Shown: piece after piece, positions 6,866 to 14,918 of the stretch
Numbering within the stretch: the stretch's first letter is position 1
Layout of the letters: the number at the start of each line of letters is the position of its first letter
DNA from: an uncultured Lachnospiraceae bacterium
GTDB taxonomy: Bacteria > Bacillota > Clostridia > Lachnospirales > Lachnospiraceae
Length of the DNA stretch: 27,463 bases
Direction of reading: 5' to 3'
NCBI GenBank assembly: GCA_910586275.1
Contig: CAJUIM010000039.1
Coordinates: 1 to 27,463 of the forward strand
Translations under genes and position numbers: made by a program
Notes under the pieces: generated by a model
Database searches by the model: none
What the model saw: only the letters and a program-made list of their open reading frames with translations
Told to the model about the DNA's origin: nothing

Positions 6866-6940
6866 AGAGTCGAACCTTCTTGTTGGCATTAGCCTATGTG
6901 TATGGCAGCATGGTCAACAGAGTTTCGGCTCTATTTTTTT
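6866..6940 (+). terminator. Possible structured small RNA or attenuator with intrinsic terminator
   Basis: AGAGTCGAAC at 6866-6875 can pair with GTTTCGGCTCT at 6922-6932 (one G-T pair, one bulge), immediately followed by ATTTTTTT at 6933-6940. Inside, TGTTG (6881-6885) can pair with CAACA (6915-6919). A competing pair, CACATAG (6861-6867) with CTATGTG (6894-6900), also exists. This would end plus-strand transcripts starting near 6760-6860, divergent from the recombinase, or attenuate the small ORF at 7067. Confidence 0.4.
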
Positions 6941-7066
6941 GGGGGTTGCGGCCGCAAGGTATAGTTGGGCGGAAAGCGGCTTCTTTTTGGTTTGCCGAGG
7001 AATGCGGGACGGGCAGGAACGCATAAGGATAAAGAAAGCGGGAGGGGGGAGGGAGAAGATTTGCCG

Positions 7067-7222
7067 ATGGTAGAGGAATATAGGGAGGGGGCATGTATCA
7101 TCAAGGTTTATGATGATGCCATCCGCCAGCCGGAAGAACAGGAGGCAATCCGGAAAAGGGTGAGCAAGATTGCGGTGAAGGAGGAGATGGGGAAGTATAG
7201 GCAGACACAGAAGGAGGATTGA
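7067..7222 (+). CDS. Small hypothetical protein, 51 aa
   Basis: The ATG at 7067 follows a purine-rich ribosome site (GGAGGGGGGAGGGAG, 7041-7055). The product MVEEYREGACIIKVYDDAIRQ... is charged and mostly helical, with an alternating E/R/K pattern (PEEQEAIRKRVSKIAVKEEMGKY). Its composition looks like a real short protein rather than a shadow frame. I do not recognise a named family; from memory, similar small IIKVYDD-type ORFs occur near recombinases in clostridial elements, but I could not check this. The frame is open further upstream to 6965, but that part is low in conserved-looking features. Confidence 0.45.
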   Translation: MVEEYREGACIIKVYDDAIRQPEEQEAIRKRVSKIAVKEEMGKYRQTQKED

Positions 7223-7616
7223 AAATTGATTTTTGGCACGGAATCGAAAATTAATATCCGTAGATTTTTGTGACCCATGCTTGTATAAAAATATCTTCTG
7301 TACTATAATACTTTATGCCGGTCTGCCCGATACGGATTTTCGGCAAGATGCCGAATTGGAGAGTTCGGGAAAGGGAATTTATGTGAAATGTTGCCAAAGC
7401 ATGCCGGAATTGAATTTTCATGGCTTGTATGGGATGATTCGGAGTGTGCCGGAAAGTTGTTTTCCCCTGGAGTTTTATCCAGACAGAAAAACGAAGGGAT
7501 GCGTACGGTTTTTGCACGGTAATTCTGTTTTTACACGCAGCAATATTCGTCGCAGGCAACCACAAAAGGAAACACACACTTCGGTTCCGGCATGCTCTGA
7601 TAAGGAGGGTGATAAG
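7223..7616 (+). other. Long leader of the MMPL operon
   Basis: This 394-bp stretch is an open frame continuous with the exporter, but it does not read as protein: it has no family features, and a strong internal ribosome site marks the true start at 7617. It contains a promoter (7281-7309) and a 7-bp perfect hairpin TTCGGCA/TGCCGAA with loop AGA at 7339-7355. The predicted untranslated leader is about 300 nt. No known riboswitch is recognised. Confidence 0.5.
7281..7309 (+). promoter_or_regulatory. Promoter for the MMPL-GLUG gene pair
   Basis: TTGTAT at 7281-7286, a 17-bp spacer and a perfect TATAAT at 7304-7309. The start of transcription would be near 7316, giving a leader of about 300 nt before the ATG at 7617. 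Confidence 0.55.
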
Positions 7617-10115
7617 ATGGCAGCGCAACCAAAGAGTGGCAAGGAAGACGGCGGATTTATGGTGAAAGTCGCCACCTTCATTGTGGACAGGCGGAATTTA
7701 TTTTTCTTGTTATTCGGCATTGCCCTAATTTTCTCGGTAGTGTCAATGAATTGGGTAAAGGTGGAAAATGCAATGTCGGCATATTTGCCGGGAACTACCG
7801 AAACCCGACAGGGGCTTGACCGTATGGAAGAGCAATTTATTACATATGGCATGGCAAAAGTTATGGTGATGAATATACCGTATGCGGAGGCGGAAAATAT
7901 TTCGGAGGAAATCGGGAACCTAGATACGGTCATTATGCTGGATTTTGACAATACGACGGATCATTACAATAATTTTGCCGCATTATACGATATTACGTTC
8001 GGTTATGAAGAGAAGGATGAACGGGCATTGACGGCTTTGGGTGAAGTGGAGGCATTGCTGGACGGCTATGACCTTTATGTGTCCACATCCATGGGAGATG
8101 CCTCGGCAGAGCAGATTGCCAGTGAGATGCAGGTAATCAGCGTGCTTGTGGCGATTGTGGTAGTGTCGGTGCTGCTGTTTACTTCGGAAACCTGGGCGGA
8201 GGTGCCGGTGCTGCTGCTGACGTTCTGTGCGGCCGCATTGATAACTAAGGGCACGAATTTTTTAATGGGAACAATTTCGTTCGTGTCGGATTCGGTGACC
8301 ATTGTGCTGCAGCTGGCTTTGTCCATAGACTACGCCGTCATATTCTGTAACAGGTACAAGGAGGAGCATCAGAAATTACCTACAAGGGAAGCGGATATCA
8401 TGGCATTGAGCAAAGCCATTCCGGAAATTTCTTCCAGCTCGCTGACCACTGTGGGAGGACTGATTGCCATGATGTTCATGCAGTTCGGCATCGGCAGCGA
8501 TATGGCGCTTTGCTTAATCCGGGCGATTGTCCTAAGCCTGTTGGCTGTATTTTTGCTGATGCCCGGTTTAATTATGCTTTTCGGCAAGGCAATGGACAAG
8601 ACAAAGCATAAAAGCTTTATTCCGAAGATACCTTTTGTGGGGAGGTTCGCTTATGCGACGAAATATATTATGCCCCCGTTGTTTCTGGTATTGATTATCG
8701 TGGCCTATATCGTGTCGTCCAAATGCCCTTATGTGTATGGATATACCATGCTGGAGACGCCGGTGCAGAGCGATGCGATGGTAGTGGACGAGATGATTAC
8801 GGAGAGTTTCGGTGATTCCAATATGGTTGCGCTGGTGGTGCCGGCAGGAAATTATGAAAAGGAGAAGAAATTGCTGGCGGAACTGGAGGCAAGGGAAGAA
8901 ATCGACTATACCATGGGGCTGGCAAATACCGAGGCCATGGACGGTTATATGCTGACCGATAAGCTGACGGCAAGGGAATTTTCGGAACTTTTGGAACTGG
9001 ATTATGAAATCGCCGAGGTGCTGTATATGGCCTATGCGGTAAACGATGAAAATTATGCGAAGATTATTAACGGGCTGTCTTCTTACAGCGTTCCGCTGAT
9101 TGATATGTTTATGTTTCTGTATGACGAAGTGGACGAGGGCTATGTCACGTTGGAGGATGATCTGATGGATACGCTGGAGGATGCCCATTCAAAAATGCAG
9201 ATTGCCCTTGACCAGCTGCAGGGGGAGGAGTACAGCCGTATGCTTGTATATCTGAACCTGCCGGAGGAAGGGGAGGAAACTTTTGCTTTTCTGGACGAAA
9301 TGCATAATATTGCAAATAAGTATTATGACGGCACGATTCTGATTCCGGGGGAGGCGACCAGTCAGTATGATTTGTATAAAACCTTCCAGAGGGACAATAC
9401 GGTAGTGAATGTGGTTTCCATTCTGGCGGTGTTAGTGGTGCTGCTGTTTACGTTTATGTCGGCCGGCATGCCGGTGCTGCTCATTATGGTTATTCAGGGC
9501 GTTATCTGGATTAATTTCTCCGTTCCCGCCGTACAGCAGAAGAATGTATTTTTTATGAGTTATCTGATTGTCAGCTCTATCCAGATGGGAGCGAATATTG
9601 ACTATGCTATCGTTATTTCCGGACGCTTCATGGAACTGAAGGAAAAGATGAGCAAGAAAGAGGCTATCATTGAGACGATGAATTTTGCTTTCCCGACAAT
9701 AGTGACTTCCGGTTCCATGCTGGCGCTTGCCGGCATACTGATCGGGCAGATGTCATCAGACGGTGCAATCTGCGGTATCGGGCAGTGCCTTGGGCGGGGG
9801 ACGATAATGTCCATTGTCATTGTTATGTTTGTCCTGCCTCAGATTCTCCTGCTCGGGGAAAAGGTGATAGACAAAACTTCCTTTGCCGTATCGATTCCCC
9901 TTAAGCTGGAGAAAAGTTCCGGCCTGATGAGAGTTGACGGGCTGGTGCAGGGGCAGATCAACGGGACGGTCATCGGTGAAATGCATGGTTTTGTGCGCGG
10001 AGATGCTAATCTGTTTGTAAATATGGGAAAAATGGAAGCGCGGGAAGACGACGGCAGTGATTTGGCATTGCTGATGCGGAAGGAAAAGGAGAAGGAGGGG
10101 GACAATGAAGAGTAA
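7617..10115 (+). CDS. MMPL/RND-superfamily membrane exporter
   Basis: This 832-aa protein has the RND/MMPL topology. TM1 is at about 28-46, then an extracytoplasmic domain (50-170), five membrane segments (170-325), TM7 (350-367), a second large outer domain (370-590) and five more segments (594-745). The proton-relay-type Asp-Tyr pair is present in both TM4-equivalents: SIDYAVIFCNRY (Asp238-Tyr239) and NIDYAIVISGRF (Asp662-Tyr663). The family exports lipids, siderophores or peptides using proton motive force; the substrate here is unknown. An ideal AAGGAGGGTG site fixes the ATG at 7617, although the frame is open back to 7233. The cytoplasmic tail (760-800) has a glycine-valine repeat (VDGLVQGQINGTVIGEMHGFVRGDA) suggestive of a short beta-helix. 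The stop overlaps the start of the GLUG protein gene by 11 bp, so the two products are translationally coupled. Confidence 0.88.
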   Translation: MAAQPKSGKEDGGFMVKVATFIVDRRNLFFLLFGIALIFSVVSMNWVKVENAMSAYLPGTTETRQGLDRMEEQFITYGMAKVMVMNIPYAEAENISEEIGNLDTVIMLDFDNTTDHYNNFAALYDITFGYEEKDERALTALGEVEALLDGYDLYVSTSMGDASAEQIASEMQVISVLVAIVVVSVLLFTSETWAEVPVLLLTFCAAALITKGTNFLMGTISFVSDSVTIVLQLALSIDYAVIFCNRYKEEHQKLPTREADIMALSKAIPEISSSSLTTVGGLIAMMFMQFGIGSDMALCLIRAIVLSLLAVFLLMPGLIMLFGKAMDKTKHKSFIPKIPFVGRFAYATKYIMPPLFLVLIIVAYIVSSKCPYVYGYTMLETPVQSDAMVVDEMITESFGDSNMVALVVPAGNYEKEKKLLAELEAREEIDYTMGLANTEAMDGYMLTDKLTAREFSELLELDYEIAEVLYMAYAVNDENYAKIINGLSSYSVPLIDMFMFLYDEVDEGYVTLEDDLMDTLEDAHSKMQIALDQLQGEEYSRMLVYLNLPEEGEETFAFLDEMHNIANKYYDGTILIPGEATSQYDLYKTFQRDNTVVNVVSILAVLVVLLFTFMSAGMPVLLIMVIQGVIWINFSVPAVQQKNVFFMSYLIVSSIQMGANIDYAIVISGRFMELKEKMSKKEAIIETMNFAFPTIVTSGSMLALAGILIGQMSSDGAICGIGQCLGRGTIMSIVIVMFVLPQILLLGEKVIDKTSFAVSIPLKLEKSSGLMRVDGLVQGQINGTVIGEMHGFVRGDANLFVNMGKMEAREDDGSDLALLMRKEKEKEGDNEE

Positions 10116-13100
10116 AAAGTTTCTTTCAAGAATCGTATCCTTGGGTGCGGCATTGGCTCTGACCTGCAGTATGTTCCCGATGCCGGCTCTGCAGGCGGAA
10201 GAAGCGGGGGAGAAGGAGCAGCAAAAGGAAGCGGGGAAGGAAGCCGGAAAGGCGGACGGAGAAGAGAAAAGGGAATCCGGCCGGGAGGAAGGAGCCGGAG
10301 AGCGGCTGGAGGAAGAAGCGGAGGAGAAGATTGTCAGGGAGATTGTGGAAATCAATACCGAACAGGATTTTCTGGCATTTGCGGAAGAATGCTCGTTGGA
10401 TTCCTGGTCGCTTCACAAGCTGGTGCGTCTGAATGCGGACTTGGATCTGTCAGACGCGGATTTCGGGGCAATACAGGTATTTGCCGGTATTTTTGACGGC
10501 CAGGGGCATACAATTTCCGGTTTCCGATACAGCGGAGACGGCTATGTGGCGGGTTTGTTCCGGTATATTGAAAAAGAAGGTACGGTAGAGAACCTGACGC
10601 TGAAAGGGGAAGTTCCGGCATCGGACGAAAAGGAATGCATCGGGGGGCTTTGCGGCGTTAATTATGGTACGATAGCAAACTGTAGTTTTCAGGGAAACGT
10701 AAGCGGAAAAACTACGGTGGGAGGTTTGGTCGGCGTCAATGAGGGTACGGGAATCATAAGGAACAGCTTTGCCGGGGGACGCGTGACGGGCTATTATTCC
10801 ACCGGCGGAGTGACGGGAAAGAATCATGGAATAGTGTCTTCCTGTATAAACCGTGCCTGCATAAATAACGATACGGAATGGGTGGAAGAGGACGACCAAA
10901 TGGGCGCAGGTCTATTCTTAAGCATCAATATCAGCGACTCCGGGGCGGAATTGTTCAGCGGCGTGGATACAGGGGGGATTGCCGGGTATTCGGACGGTAT
11001 GATAACCGGCTGCATGAATTATGGGAAAATCGGCTATGAACATACGGGATATAATATCGGCGGCATTGCCGGCAGGCAGTGCGGCGTAGTGTCTTCCTGC
11101 ATAAATATGGGATCGGTTTACGGCAGGAAAGACGTAGGCGGCATTGTGGGCCAGATGGAGCCGTATATTGAGATAGACGAGGCCCAGTCTCTCCGCAATG
11201 CGGTGAATAAACTCCATGACCTGATTGAGAAAACCATAGACGATATGGAAAACGCAAAAAATGTGGTGAAGGAGGATTTGGACGATTTGGTGGAATACAG
11301 CGACGGCGCGGCGGATGCGGGGGATGCATTGGCCGAGCAGATTGCTGATTTTGCCGATGCCAATCTGGAGCAGACGCAGGCGATGACGGATCGGCTTGGT
11401 CATGTGACGGATATGCTGCCGGCAGTATTCGATGATGTGTTTGCGGCGGAGGACAGATTTGCCGAGGCAAACAGGGCGCTGCTTTCCATGGCGGAGGAAC
11501 TGAAGGATATAGGCAGTGTGGGCGGCGAATATAATGAAACGGATTACAGCAGGCTGGCGCTGCTTTCCACGGTAGGCGGAAATATATGGAGCATGCAGCA
11601 TTATCCCAATGCGGGCGATACGGTTCATATCCTGGCGGAACCGGAGGAGGGTTATTTTTTAAGGGAACTGAAGGTGACGGATGCGGGAGGAGGCGGCATC
11701 GGCGTACAGGAAGAAGGAGACGGAAAGTATACGTTTGTCATGCCGGAACCGAATGTGAGGGCAGAGGCATATTTTGGCTTTCAGGATGCACCGGCGGACG
11801 ACGGGAACGGACAGGAACCGGCGGCTCCTGTCATTAAGCTGAGTTCCAATCTCAGCGGGAACGCCTCTTGCAAAACCGACGGGGCGACAGCCACACTGAC
11901 GGTCTTTCCGGACGGCGCATATACGGTAAGCGGTACGCCGTCGGTGACCATAAGCGGACAGCTGGTACCGGTGGAGAGAGCGGCGGGAAGCGAATATGCA
12001 TATACCTTCGGCGTAAAAAGCGGCGATGTATGCGAAGCCAATATTGTATTCGGCAAACAGGATAAATCTCAGGCTGTAGGCAGCGCGAAAAGCGACATTG
12101 ACAATGCGGTGAAGGAGCAGCAGGCTGCGGCGGAAAAAGTGAATGCTATCATCCGGGAAATACAAAGCAGCGGAAGTGCAAGCCAAGAGCAGCTGAATGA
12201 ACTGACAAAGGCACTGGAAGAAATGTCCGGGGCCACGTCCGCCGTCCTGAGTAATCTGAGCGTGGTGGCAAATATCATGGGACAGCATGCGTCGGATAAA
12301 ATAGAAAGCATCGGGAACGATATGACGGCGGCTTTGGGTCATCTGCAGGATGCGGTGGATTCGGTGAAGGAGGCAACGAAGGAAGTGCGGGGCATTGTGG
12401 ATTATGTGAACGGACAGCCGGATATCCGCTTTTCCAAGCTGGGCGGCGAGTTTGACGTGAACAGGGAAAGCCTGCACGGACAGCTGAAAGGGATGTCTGC
12501 CAGTATAAAGAATCTAAGCAATAATGCTTCCGATTATACGGATGTGGTAAATGACGATCTGCGGGCGGTGAACAATCAGATTAACATTATTTTTAACCTG
12601 CTGGCGGATAATGTGATGAACTACGGGGATATCAGCGTGGAGGAACTTTATGAGGAAGTGGATGTGGAGGACACCTCGGGCATTACCACGGGAAAGACGG
12701 ACAGCTGCACCAACCGGGGCATTATTCAGGGTGATATTAACGTAGGAGGCATAGCGGGGGCAATGTCTATCGATGAAGAGGATCCGGAGGACAGCGCGGC
12801 AGGAAGCATTGACTACCGAATCGGGCAGCGATATTTTACGAAGTGCCTCATTACAGGCAGTGTCAACGAGGGCTATATCACGGCAAAGAAAGACGGGGCA
12901 GGAGGCATCGTGGGGTATATGCGTCACGGGATTGTGGTAGACTCGGAAGGATATGGAGAAGTGGAAAGCACGGAGGGAGATTATGTGGGCGGCATCTGCG
13001 GGGAATCGTTTACGCTCATTAAACGCTGCTATGCTTTGTGCTCGGTTTCCGGCGGTAAAAATGTGGGCGGCATTGCGGGTTTTGCCGATACCTTGAAAGA

Positions 13101-13992
13101 TTGTTATGCCATTGCAGATTGTCAGGCTTCCATCGGAAGGATGGGGGCGATTGCGGGGCAGACGGTAAATTATGACGATGCGCTGAATGAGGAAGAAGTG
13201 AAGGTGAGCGGCAATTATTATGTGGGCGATTATCTTTACGGCATTGACAATATTAGCTATGTGGGCGTAGCGGAGCCGATCAGTTATGAAGAATTGCTGA
13301 CGGTGCCGAATCTGCCTACGCAGTTCCGTCATCTGAAGGTTACGTTCCGGGTGGACGATTTATATCTGGGCGAACAGGAGGTGAAGTTCGGCGAGAGTCT
13401 GGCAGAACTGAAATACCCGGCAATACCCGGGAAGGAAGGATATTATGGGGTATGGCCGGATTATTCGGACAAAGTGATGACGGGAAATCTGTTGGTCAGC
13501 GGGGAATATAAAGAAGATGTTACGGTAGTGCAAAGCGACGAACGGTATGCGGGAGAAGCGGAAAGTCAGTGGGAGAAGCCTTATGCGCTGGTAGAGCAGC
13601 GTTTTACGGAGGATACGGTGCTGAAAGCGGTTGTCGGCAGCATGGAGCCGCCGGAACGGGCACGGGATAAGGAGTATGTCATTTATGATATTGCTTTGGA
13701 AAATGCCGGAATCGGCAAGGAGGATATTTTTGCAATCAGGCTTTATAACCCGTATGAAGATGCGGAGGTCTGGGGCTACAGGGACGGCAGGTGGACGGAA
13801 CTGGAGTGTAAGGCCAGGGGCGGATATCTGCAGGTGGATATGGTTGGGGACAGCCAGTCTTTCTGCGTGCTGGAACGGGAATCCCGGCTGTGGCCGGCAA
13901 TTGCCGGGGGCACCGGGGGAATGGCAGTGCTGGCTTTGTGCTTGGTTATGGTGAAGAAGCTGAAAAGTAAGGCGGGGAGGAAGAAGGGGTAG
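10105..13992 (+). CDS. Exported GLUG-repeat/coiled-coil protein with C-terminal membrane anchor
   Basis: This 1295-aa protein starts inside the exporter gene (ATGAAGAGTAAA overlaps its stop). It has a signal peptide (1-31, likely cleavage after ALQA) and an E/K/A/G-rich low-complexity segment (32-75). A first GLUG block (about 120-350) carries repeated GG-[IL]-x-G motifs such as GGLVGVNEG, GGVTGKNHG, GGIAGYSDG and GGIVGQME. Coiled coil 1 covers 357-475. A small beta domain (500-557) has GDTVHILAEPEEGYF and YTFVMPEPNVRAEAYF, and is followed by a second beta segment (570-650). Coiled coil 2 is at 652-835 and a second GLUG block at about 862-1020. A C-terminal domain (1075-1258) precedes a membrane helix (1262-1284) and a KKLKSKAGRKKG tail. 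No LPXTG motif is seen, so it is anchored by the helix with its bulk outside. It is probably the envelope partner of the MMPL exporter; adhesion or scaffolding are alternatives. Confidence 0.85.
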   Translation: MKSKKFLSRIVSLGAALALTCSMFPMPALQAEEAGEKEQQKEAGKEAGKADGEEKRESGREEGAGERLEEEAEEKIVREIVEINTEQDFLAFAEECSLDSWSLHKLVRLNADLDLSDADFGAIQVFAGIFDGQGHTISGFRYSGDGYVAGLFRYIEKEGTVENLTLKGEVPASDEKECIGGLCGVNYGTIANCSFQGNVSGKTTVGGLVGVNEGTGIIRNSFAGGRVTGYYSTGGVTGKNHGIVSSCINRACINNDTEWVEEDDQMGAGLFLSINISDSGAELFSGVDTGGIAGYSDGMITGCMNYGKIGYEHTGYNIGGIAGRQCGVVSSCINMGSVYGRKDVGGIVGQMEPYIEIDEAQSLRNAVNKLHDLIEKTIDDMENAKNVVKEDLDDLVEYSDGAADAGDALAEQIADFADANLEQTQAMTDRLGHVTDMLPAVFDDVFAAEDRFAEANRALLSMAEELKDIGSVGGEYNETDYSRLALLSTVGGNIWSMQHYPNAGDTVHILAEPEEGYFLRELKVTDAGGGGIGVQEEGDGKYTFVMPEPNVRAEAYFGFQDAPADDGNGQEPAAPVIKLSSNLSGNASCKTDGATATLTVFPDGAYTVSGTPSVTISGQLVPVERAAGSEYAYTFGVKSGDVCEANIVFGKQDKSQAVGSAKSDIDNAVKEQQAAAEKVNAIIREIQSSGSASQEQLNELTKALEEMSGATSAVLSNLSVVANIMGQHASDKIESIGNDMTAALGHLQDAVDSVKEATKEVRGIVDYVNGQPDIRFSKLGGEFDVNRESLHGQLKGMSASIKNLSNNASDYTDVVNDDLRAVNNQINIIFNLLADNVMNYGDISVEELYEEVDVEDTSGITTGKTDSCTNRGIIQGDINVGGIAGAMSIDEEDPEDSAAGSIDYRIGQRYFTKCLITGSVNEGYITAKKDGAGGIVGYMRHGIVVDSEGYGEVESTEGDYVGGICGESFTLIKRCYALCSVSGGKNVGGIAGFADTLKDCYAIADCQASIGRMGAIAGQTVNYDDALNEEEVKVSGNYYVGDYLYGIDNISYVGVAEPISYEELLTVPNLPTQFRHLKVTFRVDDLYLGEQEVKFGESLAELKYPAIPGKEGYYGVWPDYSDKVMTGNLLVSGEYKEDVTVVQSDERYAGEAESQWEKPYALVEQRFTEDTVLKAVVGSMEPPERARDKEYVIYDIALENAGIGKEDIFAIRLYNPYEDAEVWGYRDGRWTELECKARGGYLQVDMVGDSQSFCVLERESRLWPAIAGGTGGMAVLALCLVMVKKLKSKAGRKKG

Positions 13993-14004
13993 GAGGACGC
14001 CCTG

Positions 14005-14415
14005 CTTCCGAACCGTCCGCCGGGCATTCCGGGCATTCCAGGTGCCGGAACGGGGAGGGGAGCCGGATGGCTGGGCGGTTTGATGTGTTCGGTAATTTAT
14101 CTCTTCCTCTCTTTGCGGTTTAACAGGGATTAATCTAACGGCAAAAATGGGCTGTTTCTAACATATTTTTTACTGCATATGGATTGCCAACGGCGGCGAA
14201 CTCCCTTCGGTCAGACAGCGCCGCCTAAAACGGCAATTCATATGCAGTAAAAAATATGTAAGAAACAGCTCCATTTTTTTGAATAGATTAATCCCTGTTA
14301 AGCCGCAAAGAGAGAAGAGATAAATTACCGAACACATCAAACCGCTTAGCCGTCCGGCTCCTCTCCCCGTTCCGGCACCGGAAATGCCCGGAATGCCCGG
14401 CGGACGGTTCGGAAG
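14005..14415. repeat. 411-bp near-perfect inverted repeat with hairpin core (element copy 2)
   Basis: The left arm, 14005 to about 14190, is the reverse complement of about 14234-14415, with scattered mismatches and small indels. The outermost match is CTTCCGAACCGTCCG against CGGACGGTTCGGAAG. At the centre, GGCGGCG (14192-14198) pairs with CGCCGCC (14219-14225) around a loop reading CTCCCTTCGGTCAGAC on this strand. This loop is the reverse complement of the loop at position 19-40, and the adjoining arm also matches 56-98. No reading frame inside looks coding. It begins 13 bp after the GLUG protein stop, so it could also act as a terminator or RNA stabiliser. A folded single strand would give a stem of about 185 bp. 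Confidence 0.85.
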
Positions 14416-14630
14416 GGGGCTGGCTATTGGAGGAATTTCGGTTGTGGATGGGAGGTAGTGGGAGATGGGGTTATGTGTGAGGTGATGGGGGAGGAGAGGG
14501 GTTATGTGTGTGGGACTGGGTGAAGGAGGGGGATGTGTGAGGTGGCTGGTGCGGTTATGTGTGAGGTGATGTGGCAAGGCGGGGAGGGTGATGGGGATGA
14601 GTGGTGGGGCTTAAGATAAGGTGTTATTTA
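14416..14630. repeat. GT-rich tract with four degenerate direct repeats
   Basis: GGTTATGTGTGAGGTGATG occurs at 14469-14487 and 14553-14571. Partial copies lie at about 14500-14519 (GGTTATGTGTGTGGGACTGG) and 14530-14545 (GGGATGTGTGAGGTGG). The intervals are about 31, 30 and 23 bp. The tract is strongly G/T skewed on the plus strand with many G-runs and contains no credible gene. Confidence 0.6.
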
Positions 14631-14653
14631 TGGAGGAAACAATTTTGAAGTTA

Positions 14654-14673
14654 TTTTCGAAACGTTTCGAAAA
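14654..14673. promoter_or_regulatory. 20-bp perfect palindrome, LacI-family-type operator
   Basis: TTTTCGAAACGTTTCGAAAA is a perfect 20-bp palindrome centred on CG, containing the CGAAACGTTTCG shape typical of LacI/GalR-family and cre-like operators. It lies immediately upstream of the extended -10 at 14698-14706 and would cover the -35 side of that promoter. A maltose-type repressor of the pullulanase is the natural guess; no repressor gene is in the window. Confidence 0.65.
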
Positions 14674-14697
14674 GGTATTCCATTCTTTGGAAGCATA

Positions 14698-14706
14698 TGT
14701 TATAAT
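14698..14706 (+). promoter_or_regulatory. Extended -10 promoter for the pullulanase gene
   Basis: TGTTATAAT gives a TGn-extended perfect -10 (TATAAT at 14701-14706). The -35 region at the 17-bp distance (TTCCAT, 14678-14683) is weak, as expected for extended -10 promoters. Predicted transcript start is near 14713, giving a leader of about 200-235 nt. Confidence 0.5.
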
Positions 14707-14820
14707 GTGGAAAAATATATGGTACATCTGCTGAAAATCCATGGATAATACATAAAATGGGTTAGGAAGAGCATATAAATGGGTATGGTGTTAGGGGGAT
14801 TTTCTGTTTTGACAGATAAT

Positions 14821-14832
14821 TGTTTCGAAACA
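14821..14832. promoter_or_regulatory. Second LacI-type palindrome in the pullulanase leader
   Basis: TGTTTCGAAACA is a 12-bp perfect palindrome sharing the TTTCGAAA unit that occurs twice in the site at 14654-14673. It is about 165 bp downstream of that site, a spacing compatible with repressor looping or a roadblock. An isolated TTGACA lies just upstream at 14809-14814 without a good -10. Confidence 0.45.
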
Positions 14833-14918
14833 CTTGCTTTGTATGGTTTTCGGGATGTATTGACGGCAGGGACATTTGAGGAGAAGGCAGAGGGCAGAGC
14901 CGGCGGAGGGAAGCGGAT

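Larger units (their letters stand above)
6698..7066. other. Non-coding stretch between the recombinase and a small ORF
   Basis: Apart from the palindrome and hairpin listed separately, this stretch holds the 10-bp palindrome GGAATATTCC at 6786-6795. Reading frames here show no recognisable protein. No N-terminal GH18 sequence is found, so the missing half of the hydrolase is not here. Confidence 0.5.

Noticed and set aside
7233..7616. N-terminal extension of the exporter frame by 128 residues
   Set aside because: The extension has no family features, contains the promoter, and is followed by an excellent AAGGAGGGTG site before the ATG at 7617.
10918..13332. Long antisense reading frames on the minus strand (236 aa, 272 aa, 272 aa and others) opposite the GLUG gene
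   Set aside because: They follow the codon phase of the repeat-rich plus-strand gene, have no ribosome sites and no recognisable domains, and are rich in H, I and R as expected for shadow frames.
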